DNA of 34,468 nt, taken from the IMG/VR virus record IMGVR_UViG_3300042376_000629, positions 1 through 34,468 of that record; one strand, written 5' to 3'. The DNA is from a virus. This document shows, piece by piece, positions 13,264 to 18,978 of this stretch. Numbering within the stretch: the stretch's first letter is position 1; every line of letters begins with the position of its first letter. The notes below the pieces were generated by a model. The model was given only the letters and a program-made list of their open reading frames with translations. It was not told the origin of the DNA and ran no database searches. Position numbers and translations under genes: made by a program.

Positions 13264-13428
13264 TTAACGAGAATAATAAAGTTCTTCTTGAATGCTTGTG
13301 AGTTTATTATACAATTGATTGACAGAAATCGAAAGAGTTTCTTCAACAATCATTTGATTTTGTTTTGAAAGCAATTGAAGTGAAGTCAGAATAGCATCAA
13401 TCTCTGGTTTATTCAGTTCTACTGTCAT
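13264..13428 (-). CDS. 54-aa helical protein
   Basis: MTVELNKPEIDAILTSLQLL..., all-helical, ending QEELYYSR. Starts with ATGA overlap at the upstream stop; fourteen in-frame upstream codons are within that gene. Function unknown. Confidence 0.6.
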   Translation of the reverse strand: MTVELNKPEIDAILTSLQLLSKQNQMIVEETLSISVNQLYNKLTSIQEELYYSR

Positions 13429-13631
13429 TTTACAATCCTCCAATGTTCGTTTCCATTCTTCGGCAACCACATAAAGTATTTCCTATTCAAAGAGGCAAGA
13501 AATATCATATCACCTTTTTCTTGTTCTACGTGGCATCCGTGAAGATTATCCATAATGTTTGCAAACCGATTCTTTGCTTTTGAAGAAATTGGTTCAACAT
13601 TCACCATTTTACGTTTTTCTTTAGTCATCAT
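13425..13631 (-). CDS. Conserved 68-aa cyanophage protein
   Basis: Contains HGCHVEQEKGDMIFLASLNR and MWLPKNGNEHWRIVK, seen in related cyanophage proteins. Two adjacent ATGs (13631 and 13628) are possible starts. Function unknown. Confidence 0.65.
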   Translation of the reverse strand: MMTKEKRKMVNVEPISSKAKNRFANIMDNLHGCHVEQEKGDMIFLASLNRKYFMWLPKNGNEHWRIVK

Positions 13632-14038
13632 ACTGCAAGAGCACCAGAGGGGATTTCAACGACTTCAAACGTTTTTCCGTCTTCATACTTATAACAATCA
13701 TAGCATACCCATTCTCCATTTACAAAGAGATAAGCATACTCTTCACCATTTTCAAGATACTCATTGAGATTAGCATCAAGACGAGGAGGACAATCCTCAC
13801 CACGGAGGGAATAATAATTTGGACCATACTTGGATGCTTTACCATCACAATCAAATGGAGTATCAGTCCAGCAAGAACTCATATCACCACCATCAATCAG
13901 TTCTTCGGCAAGAGATTTGGAGTTGTAGTGAGTAGTAAGAATACGACCCAACCAAGATGGGTATCCATCCCAATGGTGATAAGAAGATAATACAGAACCA
14001 TCAGAGAGTTCAATACCGATGCGTGACCTTGTACTCAT
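13628..14038 (-). CDS. Conserved phage protein (STRSRIG family), 136 aa
   Basis: MSTRSRIGIELSDGSVLSSY with HHWDGYPSWLGRIL is the signature of a widespread phage and bacterial hypothetical family. Then LIDGGDMSSCW, and a C-terminal beta region (YLFVNGEWVCYDC). First gene of its operon, behind a TATAAT promoter carrying the GATTAC repeat. Confidence 0.75.
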   Translation of the reverse strand: MSTRSRIGIELSDGSVLSSYHHWDGYPSWLGRILTTHYNSKSLAEELIDGGDMSSCWTDTPFDCDGKASKYGPNYYSLRGEDCPPRLDANLNEYLENGEEYAYLFVNGEWVCYDCYKYEDGKTFEVVEIPSGALAV

Positions 14039-14049
14039 TTGCTTTGTTT

Positions 14050-14067
14050 GATTACTCTGTAATTATA
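14050..14067 (-). promoter_or_regulatory. Extended -10 promoter with GATTAC repeat
   Basis: TGC-TATAAT (-10 at 14062-14067) runs into AATTAC-AGA-GTAATC. Confidence 0.65.
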
Positions 14068-14125
14068 GCAGGTCTGCAAGGGCATTGGAGGGGTTGTGTG
14101 CCAGTCCTCACAGTGACACAAGGCA

Positions 14126-14152
14126 CAAAAATAGGAGGCATTACACCTCCTT
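14126..14152 (-). terminator. Rho-independent terminator
   Basis: AGGAGG, 7-nt loop, CCTCCT, then ATTTTT. Its proximal arm is also a perfect ribosome-binding sequence before an ATG in the loop (29-codon ORF 14052-14141). Confidence 0.7.
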
Positions 14153-14153
14153 G

Positions 14154-14365
14154 TAAGTTTTGGGTAAGAAGGAAACTTATAACCCCCTCACTCGTTTAGT
14201 TCAAACAGAAACTGTTTGACGAGAGAAAGCAACAATGTTGTTTACGTTTGTTTGTTTGTTCCGTCAACAGATAATACATACATCCCAGTCGATTCTATTT
14301 TATCCCCACGAAATGGAGATAATCGGTACTGCCCCGATGTGTTGGAATATAGAGGTTTATCCTCT
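14154..14365 (-). ncRNA. Candidate structured RNA: five tandem hairpins before a terminator
   Basis: The 335 bp between 14038 and 14374 hold no plausible protein gene. In minus-strand order: AGAGG/CCTCT (14351-14365), ATCGG/CCGAT (14322-14338), a 9-bp stem TTATCTCCA/TGGGGATAA (14300-14322), CTCGT-CAAACAG/CTGTTTG-ACGAG (14191-14223), TAAGTTT/AAACTTA (14154-14179), then the terminator at 14126. The 9-bp stem has a G.U pair on the minus strand but a mismatch on the plus strand, which favours minus-str RNA. No promoter of its own is clear. Confidence 0.45.
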
Positions 14366-14373
14366 TGAACTCT

Positions 14374-14913
14374 TTATATAGTAGCACACATTTCAATTAA
14401 ATTCAAGAGAACATCTTCAGCATATTTGTTTTTAGCAAAATTTAAAGTCGTGCTAATAAATTGTATATTTCCTTTTACATATCCTTTTGAACTATCAATC
14501 CTATCTAAACTAGCAACTAAATTTGGATTTGATTTATCGTGAGATTGGTCAGTCAAAGGAAGAACTAATTCTCTTTTTAAATAAGGACATTTGCCTTCTT
14601 GTATTTCCCACACTTCTTTTAGATAATTCAAATCAATATCACATTCTCTATTTTTAGATTTACTTCTGCTTCTAACTTTTTTTAAAGTTTCTCTAAAAGA
14701 AGAATAGTCATCTTTATCACTTCCACTAAATTGCTTTATAAAATTTTTGTTAGTTTCACTTTTTCTCCAACTATCCAAATAAGAAGTATCATGAGAACTG
14801 CTGGAGCATTTTAAACTACAAAAAAATGGAGTTCCCAATTTAATTTTCCTATTATATTCACTTTTAATTTTTTCAAACTGCGACCCACATTTTTTACAAA
14901 TACAACTAACCAT
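14374..14913 (-). CDS. HNH-type endonuclease with N-terminal zinc finger, 179 aa
   Basis: An N-terminal zinc finger with C4, C6, C9 (VSCICKKCG) and C32-x3-C36 (FFCSLKCSSSS). The C-terminal part has GKCPYLKRELVL, VASLDRIDSSKGYVKGNIQF, the DRID...GYVxGNIQ core of a cyanophage HNH-like nuclease family. GGAGAG lies 4 nt before the ATG; a GTG four codons upstream is less likely. A late promoter TATAAATA lies 22 nt upstream. Probably a free-standing homing nuclease beside tRNA-Ala. Confidence 0.78.
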   Translation of the reverse strand: MVSCICKKCGSQFEKIKSEYNRKIKLGTPFFCSLKCSSSSHDTSYLDSWRKSETNKNFIKQFSGSDKDDYSSFRETLKKVRSRSKSKNRECDIDLNYLKEVWEIQEGKCPYLKRELVLPLTDQSHDKSNPNLVASLDRIDSSKGYVKGNIQFISTTLNFAKNKYAEDVLLNLIEMCATI

Positions 14914-14934
14914 AGTGCTCTCCACAACTATAGT

Positions 14935-14942
14935 TATTTATA
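14935..14942 (-). promoter_or_regulatory. T4-like late promoter TATAAATA
   Basis: Exact late consensus on the minus strand, 22 nt before the HNH start. Confidence 0.65.
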
Positions 14943-14963
14943 ATATTCCCTTACTCTCCACAA

Positions 14964-15036
14964 TGGAAGCATCGAGTCTCGAACTCGAAACCTCTTGAAT
15001 GCAAATCAAGTGCTCTACCAATTGAGCTATGCCCCC
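14964..15036 (-). tRNA. tRNA-Ala(TGC)
   Basis: 73 nt. GGGGGCA pairs with TGCTTCC (two G.U), discriminator A; anticodon loop TTTGCAT; T-loop TTCGAGA. No CCA encoded. Confidence 0.94.
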
Positions 15037-15040
15037 ATAA

Positions 15041-15061
15041 TGAGTGTAATTAATACACTCA
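15041..15061 (-). other. tRNA-trailing hairpin after tRNA-Asn
   Basis: TGAGTGTA-n5-TACACTCA, 8 bp, starting 2 nt after the discriminator. Confidence 0.75.
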
Positions 15062-15063
15062 AA

Positions 15064-15136
15064 CTCCCCACCTAGGTAACGCTCCTAGCTATCTCGAATT
15101 AACAGTTCGGCCCATTCGCTTGCTTGGTCGTGGGGA
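15064..15136 (-). tRNA. tRNA-Asn(GTT), non-canonical elbow
   Basis: 73 nt. Perfect acceptor TCCCCAC/GTGGGGA, discriminator G as expected for Asn, anticodon loop CTGTTAA at exactly positions 32-38. However, the T-loop reads AGCGTTA instead of TTCRANY, position 8 is G, and the D-loop lacks GG at 18-19. It may be functional with an unusual elbow or decaying. Confidence 0.75.
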
Positions 15137-15147
15137 TTATAAAAACG

Positions 15148-15309
15148 TCAAGTATTCATTAAATACTCAACAGTGTTTGCTACATCATTCATAGCATCAC
15201 GAAGATTTTCTCTTTGACCTGATTCTTGTTTAACAATTGGACGATGATCATCACAAAGAGTCCATCTCCATTGATTCATTTCTTTACAGTACCAAAGATT
15301 AATTTTCAT
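15148..15309 (-). CDS. 53-aa protein, function unknown
   Basis: MKINLWYCKEMNQWRWTLCD... ending NTVEYLMNT. Trp/Cys-rich first half, helical second half. It overlaps the upstream gene by 11 nt and lies 12 nt before tRNA-Asn. Confidence 0.6.
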   Translation of the reverse strand: MKINLWYCKEMNQWRWTLCDDHRPIVKQESGQRENLRDAMNDVANTVEYLMNT

Positions 15310-15454
15310 TCTTGTTGTATTCGATTTTAATCCAATTCATAAGTGCATTGAGTTCCATTCTTTTTTCTTCAGTAAAGTCATTACCTTTATTGAAAAGATA
15401 AAAGTCCAGTGCTTCAATTACAACTTCTCTATCTCTTTGTGAAATTAAGGACAT
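15299..15454 (-). CDS. 51-aa protein, function unknown
   Basis: MSLISQRDREVVIEALDFYL..., helical and charged. The start is tentative: no ribosome site is visible, and codons further upstream enter the tRNA-Pro trailer hairpin and gene. Confidence 0.5.
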   Translation of the reverse strand: MSLISQRDREVVIEALDFYLFNKGNDFTEEKRMELNALMNWIKIEYNKNEN

Positions 15455-15470
15455 AATGAATTTGTAGTAT

Positions 15471-15493
15471 TTGGAGATATTTAGATTCTCCAA
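15471..15493 (-). other. tRNA-trailing hairpin after tRNA-Pro
   Basis: TTGGAGA-n9-TCTCCAA, 7 bp, 1 nt after the discriminator. Confidence 0.7.
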
Positions 15494-15494
15494 G

Positions 15495-15566
15495 TCGGGG
15501 TGACTGGGATCGAACCAGTGTCTTTTTGCTCCCAAAGCAAACCGTCTACCGCTGACTTACACCCCG
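15495..15566 (-). tRNA. tRNA-Pro(TGG)
   Basis: 72 nt. CGGGGTG/CACCCCG, discriminator A; anticodon loop TTTGGGA; T-loop TTCGATC. Confidence 0.94.
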
Positions 15567-15573
15567 TAATGTT

Positions 15574-15593
15574 TAGCAATCTTATGATTGCTA
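15574..15593 (-). other. tRNA-trailing hairpin after tRNA-Val
   Basis: TAGCAATC-ATAA-GATTGCTA, 8 bp, 1 nt after the discriminator. Confidence 0.75.
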
Positions 15594-15594
15594 G

Positions 15595-15667
15595 TGGGAA
15601 ATCACAGATTCGAACTGTGGACTTTCTGCGTGTAAAGCAGACACTCTAACCACTGAGTTAATCTCCC
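15595..15667 (-). tRNA. tRNA-Val(TAC)
   Basis: 73 nt. GGGAGAT/ATTTCCC, discriminator A; anticodon loop TTTACAC; T-loop TTCGAAT. It begins directly after the encoded CCA of tRNA-Gly. Confidence 0.94.
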
Positions 15668-15670
15668 TGG

Positions 15671-15742
15671 AGCGGACAATCGGATTCGAACCGACGACAT
15701 CTAACTTGGAAGGATATCGTTCTACCACTGAACTATGTCCGC
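15671..15742 (-). tRNA. tRNA-Gly(TCC)
   Basis: 72 nt. GCGGACA/TGTCCGC, discriminator T; anticodon loop CTTCCAA; T-loop TTCGAAT. The anticodon stem has two mismatches (T.T and A.G). CCA is encoded at 15668-15670, the only case in the window. Confidence 0.88.
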
Positions 15743-15757
15743 ATTATTTGATTGTAA

Positions 15758-15777
15758 GACAGAATCAAAATTCTGTC
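15758..15777 (-). other. tRNA-trailing hairpin after tRNA-Thr
   Basis: GACAGAAT-TTTG-ATTCTGTC, 8 bp, 1 nt after the discriminator. Confidence 0.75.
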
Positions 15778-15778
15778 A

Positions 15779-15850
15779 AGCCCCCGACAAGATTTGAACT
15801 TGCGACCAATGGTTTACAAAACCATTGCTCTACCACTGAGCTACAAGGGC
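15779..15850 (-). tRNA. tRNA-Thr(TGT)
   Basis: 72 nt. GCCCTTG/CGGGGGC (two G.U), discriminator T; anticodon loop TTTGTAA; T-loop TTCAAAT. Confidence 0.93.
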
Positions 15851-15854
15851 ATTA

Positions 15855-15870
15855 TGCTCCATAAGGAGCA
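15855..15870 (-). other. tRNA-trailing hairpin after tRNA-Ser(TGA)
   Basis: TGCTCC-TTAT-GGAGCA, 6 bp, 1 nt after the discriminator. Confidence 0.7.
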
Positions 15871-15871
15871 A

Positions 15872-15956
15872 CGGAAGTGGTAGGATTCGAACCCACGATG
15901 GCTTTCACCATGCTTGTTTTCAAGACAAGTTCCTTCAACCACTCGGACACACTTCC
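15872..15956 (-). tRNA. tRNA-Ser(TGA)
   Basis: 85 nt with long variable arm. GGAAGTG/CACTTCC, discriminator G; anticodon loop CTTGAAA; T-loop TTCGAAT. Acceptor sequence is identical to that of tRNA-Ser(GCT) at 2879. Confidence 0.94.
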
Positions 15957-15976
15957 ATTCATCAATTATACACTAT

Positions 15977-16816
15977 CTATACAACGGAGTCAAGTGTATA
16001 ATTGGTAATGAGCAACTCAGTCTTTACATTGTCCTGAGTTCCTTTCTCACCACGATGAACCATCGAATACCTTAACTTCCATTCATTTAGATTATACTCT
16101 TTATAACGACTCAATAACCAATCATTGAGATTGTAAGTAATCATAAAACGATGAGGACATTTATCCACATCATCAGCAAATCTTTCGTGAGAGAATGATG
16201 AGTGAAGTTTTCTTCCAGTTCCATAAAGGAAGTCCTTAATATCATAAGGTGGGTCAAGAAATACAAACACATCATCACCCTCTGCGTTCATCACTTCTTC
16301 ATAGTCAATGTTTGTAATCCTCCAGTCCTTAATAATATAAGAATACCTAGGAAGTTTATCAATACCAACCAATGAGAAGTTAGAACGTGATGCTTGAACT
16401 GAAAATGTTGAGTTCTCTGTAAGACCAGAATAAGAACACTTATTCATTACAAAGAACGCAACTGCTTGGTCGATTGGTTCAAGATTACCAATCGTGTGAG
16501 AGTAATCATCAAAGAGTTCTCGGTGTGCATTATCATCACCATTCACTTCTTCTTTGATTGCTCTCAACTTATCTTTAAGAACTTGTCCGTCATCACGAAG
16601 TTGAACCCAAAAGTTATACAAGTAATAATACTTGTCATTGACCCAGATGGGAACTTTTGGATAGTTTTGTGATACCATTAAAGAAATGCTTCCACCACCC
16701 AAGAAGGGTTCACGGAACTCTTTGAAGTCACTTGGAAACCAAGGAGCAAGAGTTTTTAATGCTTTACTCTTGCCTCCAGGGTAACGGAGCATTGTCTTTA
16801 ACGGAAATTGTTTCAT
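15977..16816 (-). CDS. dam: D12-class DNA N6-adenine methyltransferase (Dam-like)
   Basis: 279 aa. It has the motifs of this class: RYPGGKSKALKTL (residues 11-23), the S-adenosylmethionine loop EPFLGGGSISL (36-46), and catalytic DPPY (188-191). It should methylate adenine in a short target on double-stranded DNA; GATC is the usual target of the family and is nearly absent here. The ATG overlaps the stop of the 193-aa gene as ATGA. Start MKQFPLKTMLRYPGGK fits the family. Confidence 0.92.
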   Translation of the reverse strand: MKQFPLKTMLRYPGGKSKALKTLAPWFPSDFKEFREPFLGGGSISLMVSQNYPKVPIWVNDKYYYLYNFWVQLRDDGQVLKDKLRAIKEEVNGDDNAHRELFDDYSHTIGNLEPIDQAVAFFVMNKCSYSGLTENSTFSVQASRSNFSLVGIDKLPRYSYIIKDWRITNIDYEEVMNAEGDDVFVFLDPPYDIKDFLYGTGRKLHSSFSHERFADDVDKCPHRFMITYNLNDWLLSRYKEYNLNEWKLRYSMVHRGEKGTQDNVKTELLITNYTLDSVV

Positions 16817-17394
16817 CGGTTCTTAATCCAGTTATTCATCGTTTCACGAAGAAGGTCAGACAGTCTATCAGGAGACGCAGGAAAAGTAAAGTTAGCAATA
16901 TCCAAATCAAGAACAGTGAGTTCATTGATAGGAAATTGAACCATTACCCCATCACCTTTGCTTACATAATACTTCTGTGCTGTCTCACGAGAAGCAATAG
17001 CAACTCGATAAGCATCACGGTCGATAATCATTACATAATCAAACTTGTCTTCTGTTTTGAACCGATTGAATGCAACTTCACTCACATCTCCTCGGTAGTT
17101 TTTCATCTTAACATCTTTGCAGGTTCCATCTTTTTTGAAGAAACCTTTGAGGAACTTTGCTTCAATACGAACAAGTTCTTCAAGAACTTTCAAGAGAAAA
17201 TCAACACCATCTTCGTCAATATATTCAACCTGTGAAAAACAAGCAATAGCAAGTTCAAATACTTTTGCTCTCAAAAAGTTATCTGAATTACTCTTAAATC
17301 CTTTATCAGAATAAGCATCTTTAACTGCCCCAAAGATAAGGTTCCAGTCAAATTCAGTTTCACAGATGTTTTTAAATTCAGTAGTCGTAATCAT
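16813..17394 (-). CDS. 193-aa protein coupled to the methylase; candidate nuclease
   Basis: No family is recognised with confidence. An E-x-K at 78-80 (VRIEAKFL), then KMKNYRG (96-102) and FDYVMIIDRDAYRVAIASRE, resembles the fold order of PD-(D/E)xK restriction nucleases (ExK strand, N-x-RG, hydrophobic strand with D). The stop overlaps the methylase start by 4 nt. I infer a possible restriction partner; it could also be a methylase accessory or unrelated protein. Confidence 0.6.
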   Translation of the reverse strand: MITTTEFKNICETEFDWNLIFGAVKDAYSDKGFKSNSDNFLRAKVFELAIACFSQVEYIDEDGVDFLLKVLEELVRIEAKFLKGFFKKDGTCKDVKMKNYRGDVSEVAFNRFKTEDKFDYVMIIDRDAYRVAIASRETAQKYYVSKGDGVMVQFPINELTVLDLDIANFTFPASPDRLSDLLRETMNNWIKNR

Positions 17395-17428
17395 AAGTTA
17401 GATAATTCTATAAGTTAGAGTTTACGAT

Positions 17429-17444
17429 TTGCCCTTTCGGGCAA
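17429..17444 (-). other. tRNA-trailing hairpin after tRNA-Leu
   Basis: TTGCCC-GAAA-GGGCAA, 6 bp with a stable GAAA tetraloop, flush with the discriminator. Confidence 0.75.
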
Positions 17445-17528
17445 TAGGAGTAGGGAGACTTGAACTCCCACGACCTTAAGGTCAACAGATTTTAAGTCTG
17501 GTGTGTCTACCGATTCCACCATACTCCC
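17445..17528 (-). tRNA. tRNA-Leu(TAA)
   Basis: 84 nt with variable arm. GGGAGTA/TACTCCT, discriminator A; anticodon loop CTTAAAA; T-loop TTCAAGT. Confidence 0.94.
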
Positions 17529-17532
17529 ATAA

Positions 17533-17565
17533 GACAATCATACCACAGAGAGTTGTGATTGTCAA
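17533..17565 (-). promoter_or_regulatory. Sigma70-type promoter for tRNA-Leu, in an inverted repeat
   Basis: TTGACA (17560-17565), 17 bp, TGG-TATGAT (17537-17542), 8 nt before the tRNA 5' end. GACAATCA (17556-17563) and TGATTGTC (17533-17540) form an 8-bp inverted repeat across -35 and -10. Confidence 0.75.
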
Positions 17566-17650
17566 GGGTTGCCGTGTGGTTGTGAGTCTAAATCAAAACT
17601 CTTTGATAAATGCCCCACTGGATTTTATCTAAAGTCTTGAACCACGGCGA

Positions 17651-17724
17651 TGCTCGCCAAGGGAATTGAACCCTTCTCCGCCAAATTATGAGTTTGGAGC
17701 ATTCTACCAGATTGCTAGACGAGC
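17651..17724 (-). tRNA. tRNA-Met(CAT)
   Basis: 74 nt. GCTCGTC/GGCGAGC, discriminator A; anticodon loop CTCATAA; T-loop TTCAATT. It could be elongator Met or a lysidine-modified Ile tRNA. Its first 10 nt are also the 3' end of the HNH gene. Confidence 0.92.
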
Positions 17725-18146
17725 GTTTGTAAGAACTCTTCCCAACTATTACCATAATGTAATATATGATGACAATTGTGACAAAGAAGATCACATTTGT
17801 CAACTTCTTCTTTAATGGTTTTCCATTTCCTATTCGCAAATGATCTCCCATCAAGTTTTAATTCTTTTTGGGAAGGGTCCCTATGATGAAAGCATAGAGT
17901 TGCTGGTCTATTTTCTCCACAAGATTGGCACTTACCACCTTTATATTGAAGAGATTTCCATTTGTTGGAATAACCTCTTGCTTTTTGTTCGGTATAAGTG
18001 TTTCTGTTCACGATATTTTCATCATTTTTATAACGCCATTTCTGTCTACAAGCATTACTACACCATTTTTTTAGTCGTCCTTTTGTCATTCTTTCATTAA
18101 GAATGTCGCATCTACAACCTTGACAAGTAGTAATAGTGGTAAACAT
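17715..18146 (-). CDS. HNH endonuclease with zinc finger, 143 aa
   Basis: MFTTITTCQGCRCDILNERM with CxxC and WCSNACRQKW form an N-terminal zinc finger. CQSCGENRPATLCFHHRDPS, then KCDLLCHNCHHILH, form the HNH domain (C-x2-C, HH, C-x2-CH). Nine upstream codons (MYVYHH...) are in frame but the late-type box CTAAATA at 18175-18181 favours the ATG at 18146. The last codons and TAG lie inside tRNA-Met. Probably a homing nuclease. Confidence 0.82.
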   Translation of the reverse strand: MFTTITTCQGCRCDILNERMTKGRLKKWCSNACRQKWRYKNDENIVNRNTYTEQKARGYSNKWKSLQYKGGKCQSCGENRPATLCFHHRDPSQKELKLDGRSFANRKWKTIKEEVDKCDLLCHNCHHILHYGNSWEEFLQTLV

Positions 18147-18174
18147 AATGGTGTTATGGTGATATACATACACC

Positions 18175-18181
18175 TATTTAG
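18175..18181 (-). promoter_or_regulatory. Late-type box CTAAATA
   Basis: Minus-strand GCTAAATAGG, 29 nt before the HNH start. Confidence 0.4.
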
Positions 18182-18198
18182 CATAAAAAGATGAGAAC

Positions 18199-18438
18199 TT
18201 ACACACTCATCAGCATACCATCTTTCTTCATTTGAGAAATCATTTTACCTACACTTTCTCCATTATCAAAAGCAGTATAAAGACTGTCTTTGAAACCTTC
18301 AATGCTATCACACTTGAAGATATAAAACTTATCAGGTTTGTAAGTGTAAGCAACACCGACTTCACTGGTTTCTTGATTAAAAGAAACTTTAGCAACAGCA
18401 GAGGAGTTTGTCACTTCAAGGACTTCCATTTGCCTCAT
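18199..18438 (-). CDS. KTSC-like domain protein, 79 aa
   Basis: The segment SSAVAKVSFNQETSEVGVAY, then YIFKCDSIEGFKDSLYTAFD and GKMISQM, follows the KTSC pattern (SSxhxxVxYd...L.V.F..g..Y.Y..V), a small domain common in phages and near nucleic-acid enzymes. MEVLEV three codons in is an alternative start. Behind an extended -10 promoter with the GATTAC-type repeat. Confidence 0.65.
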   Translation of the reverse strand: MRQMEVLEVTNSSAVAKVSFNQETSEVGVAYTYKPDKFYIFKCDSIEGFKDSLYTAFDNGESVGKMISQMKKDGMLMSV

Positions 18439-18444
18439 TCATTT

Positions 18445-18462
18445 GATTACCTTGCAATCATA
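18445..18462 (-). promoter_or_regulatory. Extended -10 promoter with GATTAC-type repeat
   Basis: TGC-TATGAT (18457-18462) runs into GATTGC-AAG-GTAATC. Confidence 0.6.
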
Positions 18463-18489
18463 GCACGGGTTCTGGGGTCTTGGCAAGGG

Positions 18490-18900
18490 TCAGGGACGGT
18501 TCAGCAACTGTCTCATCCCTGTCCTTTTCACAAAAGATTCAAGTCCTTGATTGATGGGACGCACTTTCACATAAATTTCTTCAGGAACTTCACCAAAGTA
18601 TCCTTGTAACCAAGGACACAGCCACACAGGAATACAAAGTGTCGTATCACTATAAGTCGTTCCTTCTTCATCAGATACTTCTTTTACAAGCAAAGTATCA
18701 TAATCATCAGGTTCTTCTGTATTCAAACTGATTTCCATTTGGTCTTCTGCAACTGCGTGTCGTCCAGTTTCAAAATAAAAGTGCTCGTCAATTGCTTCTT
18801 CGGTTCCATTCATCAAGAGTTCTTGAACCGTATTATTATGTGGATGGTCGAATGCCCACAATCCATCTTCAAGTTTGTAAGCAAGTACAGTCAGTTCCAT
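18490..18900 (-). CDS. Conserved cyanophage protein, 136 aa
   Basis: Starts MELTVLAYKLEDGLWAFDHP, then HNNTVQELLMNGTEEAIDEH, a pattern I recognise from other phages (G-WAFDH-HNxTVxExLxNGTE). Beta-rich C-terminal half with WLCPWLQGYFG. Function unknown. TATGAT lies 21 nt upstream. Confidence 0.7.
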   Translation of the reverse strand: MELTVLAYKLEDGLWAFDHPHNNTVQELLMNGTEEAIDEHFYFETGRHAVAEDQMEISLNTEEPDDYDTLLVKEVSDEEGTTYSDTTLCIPVWLCPWLQGYFGEVPEEIYVKVRPINQGLESFVKRTGMRQLLNRP

Positions 18901-18920
18901 AGTCTTCTTGGATTTCCAAT

Positions 18921-18926
18921 ATCATA
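18921..18926 (-). promoter_or_regulatory. Extended -10 (TGC-TATGAT)
   Basis: Followed by the small repeat TTGG-AAAT-CCAA near +1. Confidence 0.55.
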
Positions 18927-18930
18927 GCAT

Positions 18931-18956
18931 AAAAAAAGGTGCCTTTGGGGCACCTT
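18931..18956 (-). terminator. Rho-independent terminator
   Basis: AAGGTGCC-CCAAA-GGCACCTT followed by TTTTT, 22 nt beyond the stop of the 185-aa gene. Confidence 0.85.
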
Positions 18957-18978
18957 GGGACGGTTTGGGAAGTGGTCC

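Noticed and set aside
13264-13428. Transcription-factor role for the small helical proteins
   Set aside because: No helix-turn-helix or zinc motif is visible; composition alone is not enough.
14150-14373. Group I intron before the HNH gene
   Set aside because: I could not find the P/Q/R/S core elements or split exon borders; left as a structured RNA of unknown type.
15977-16816. Calling the methylase GATC-specific
   Set aside because: The motifs fix the class but not the target; GATC depletion is only suggestive.
17588-17854. 88-codon minus-strand frame
   Set aside because: It covers tRNA-Met and part of the HNH gene in another frame and has no start signal.
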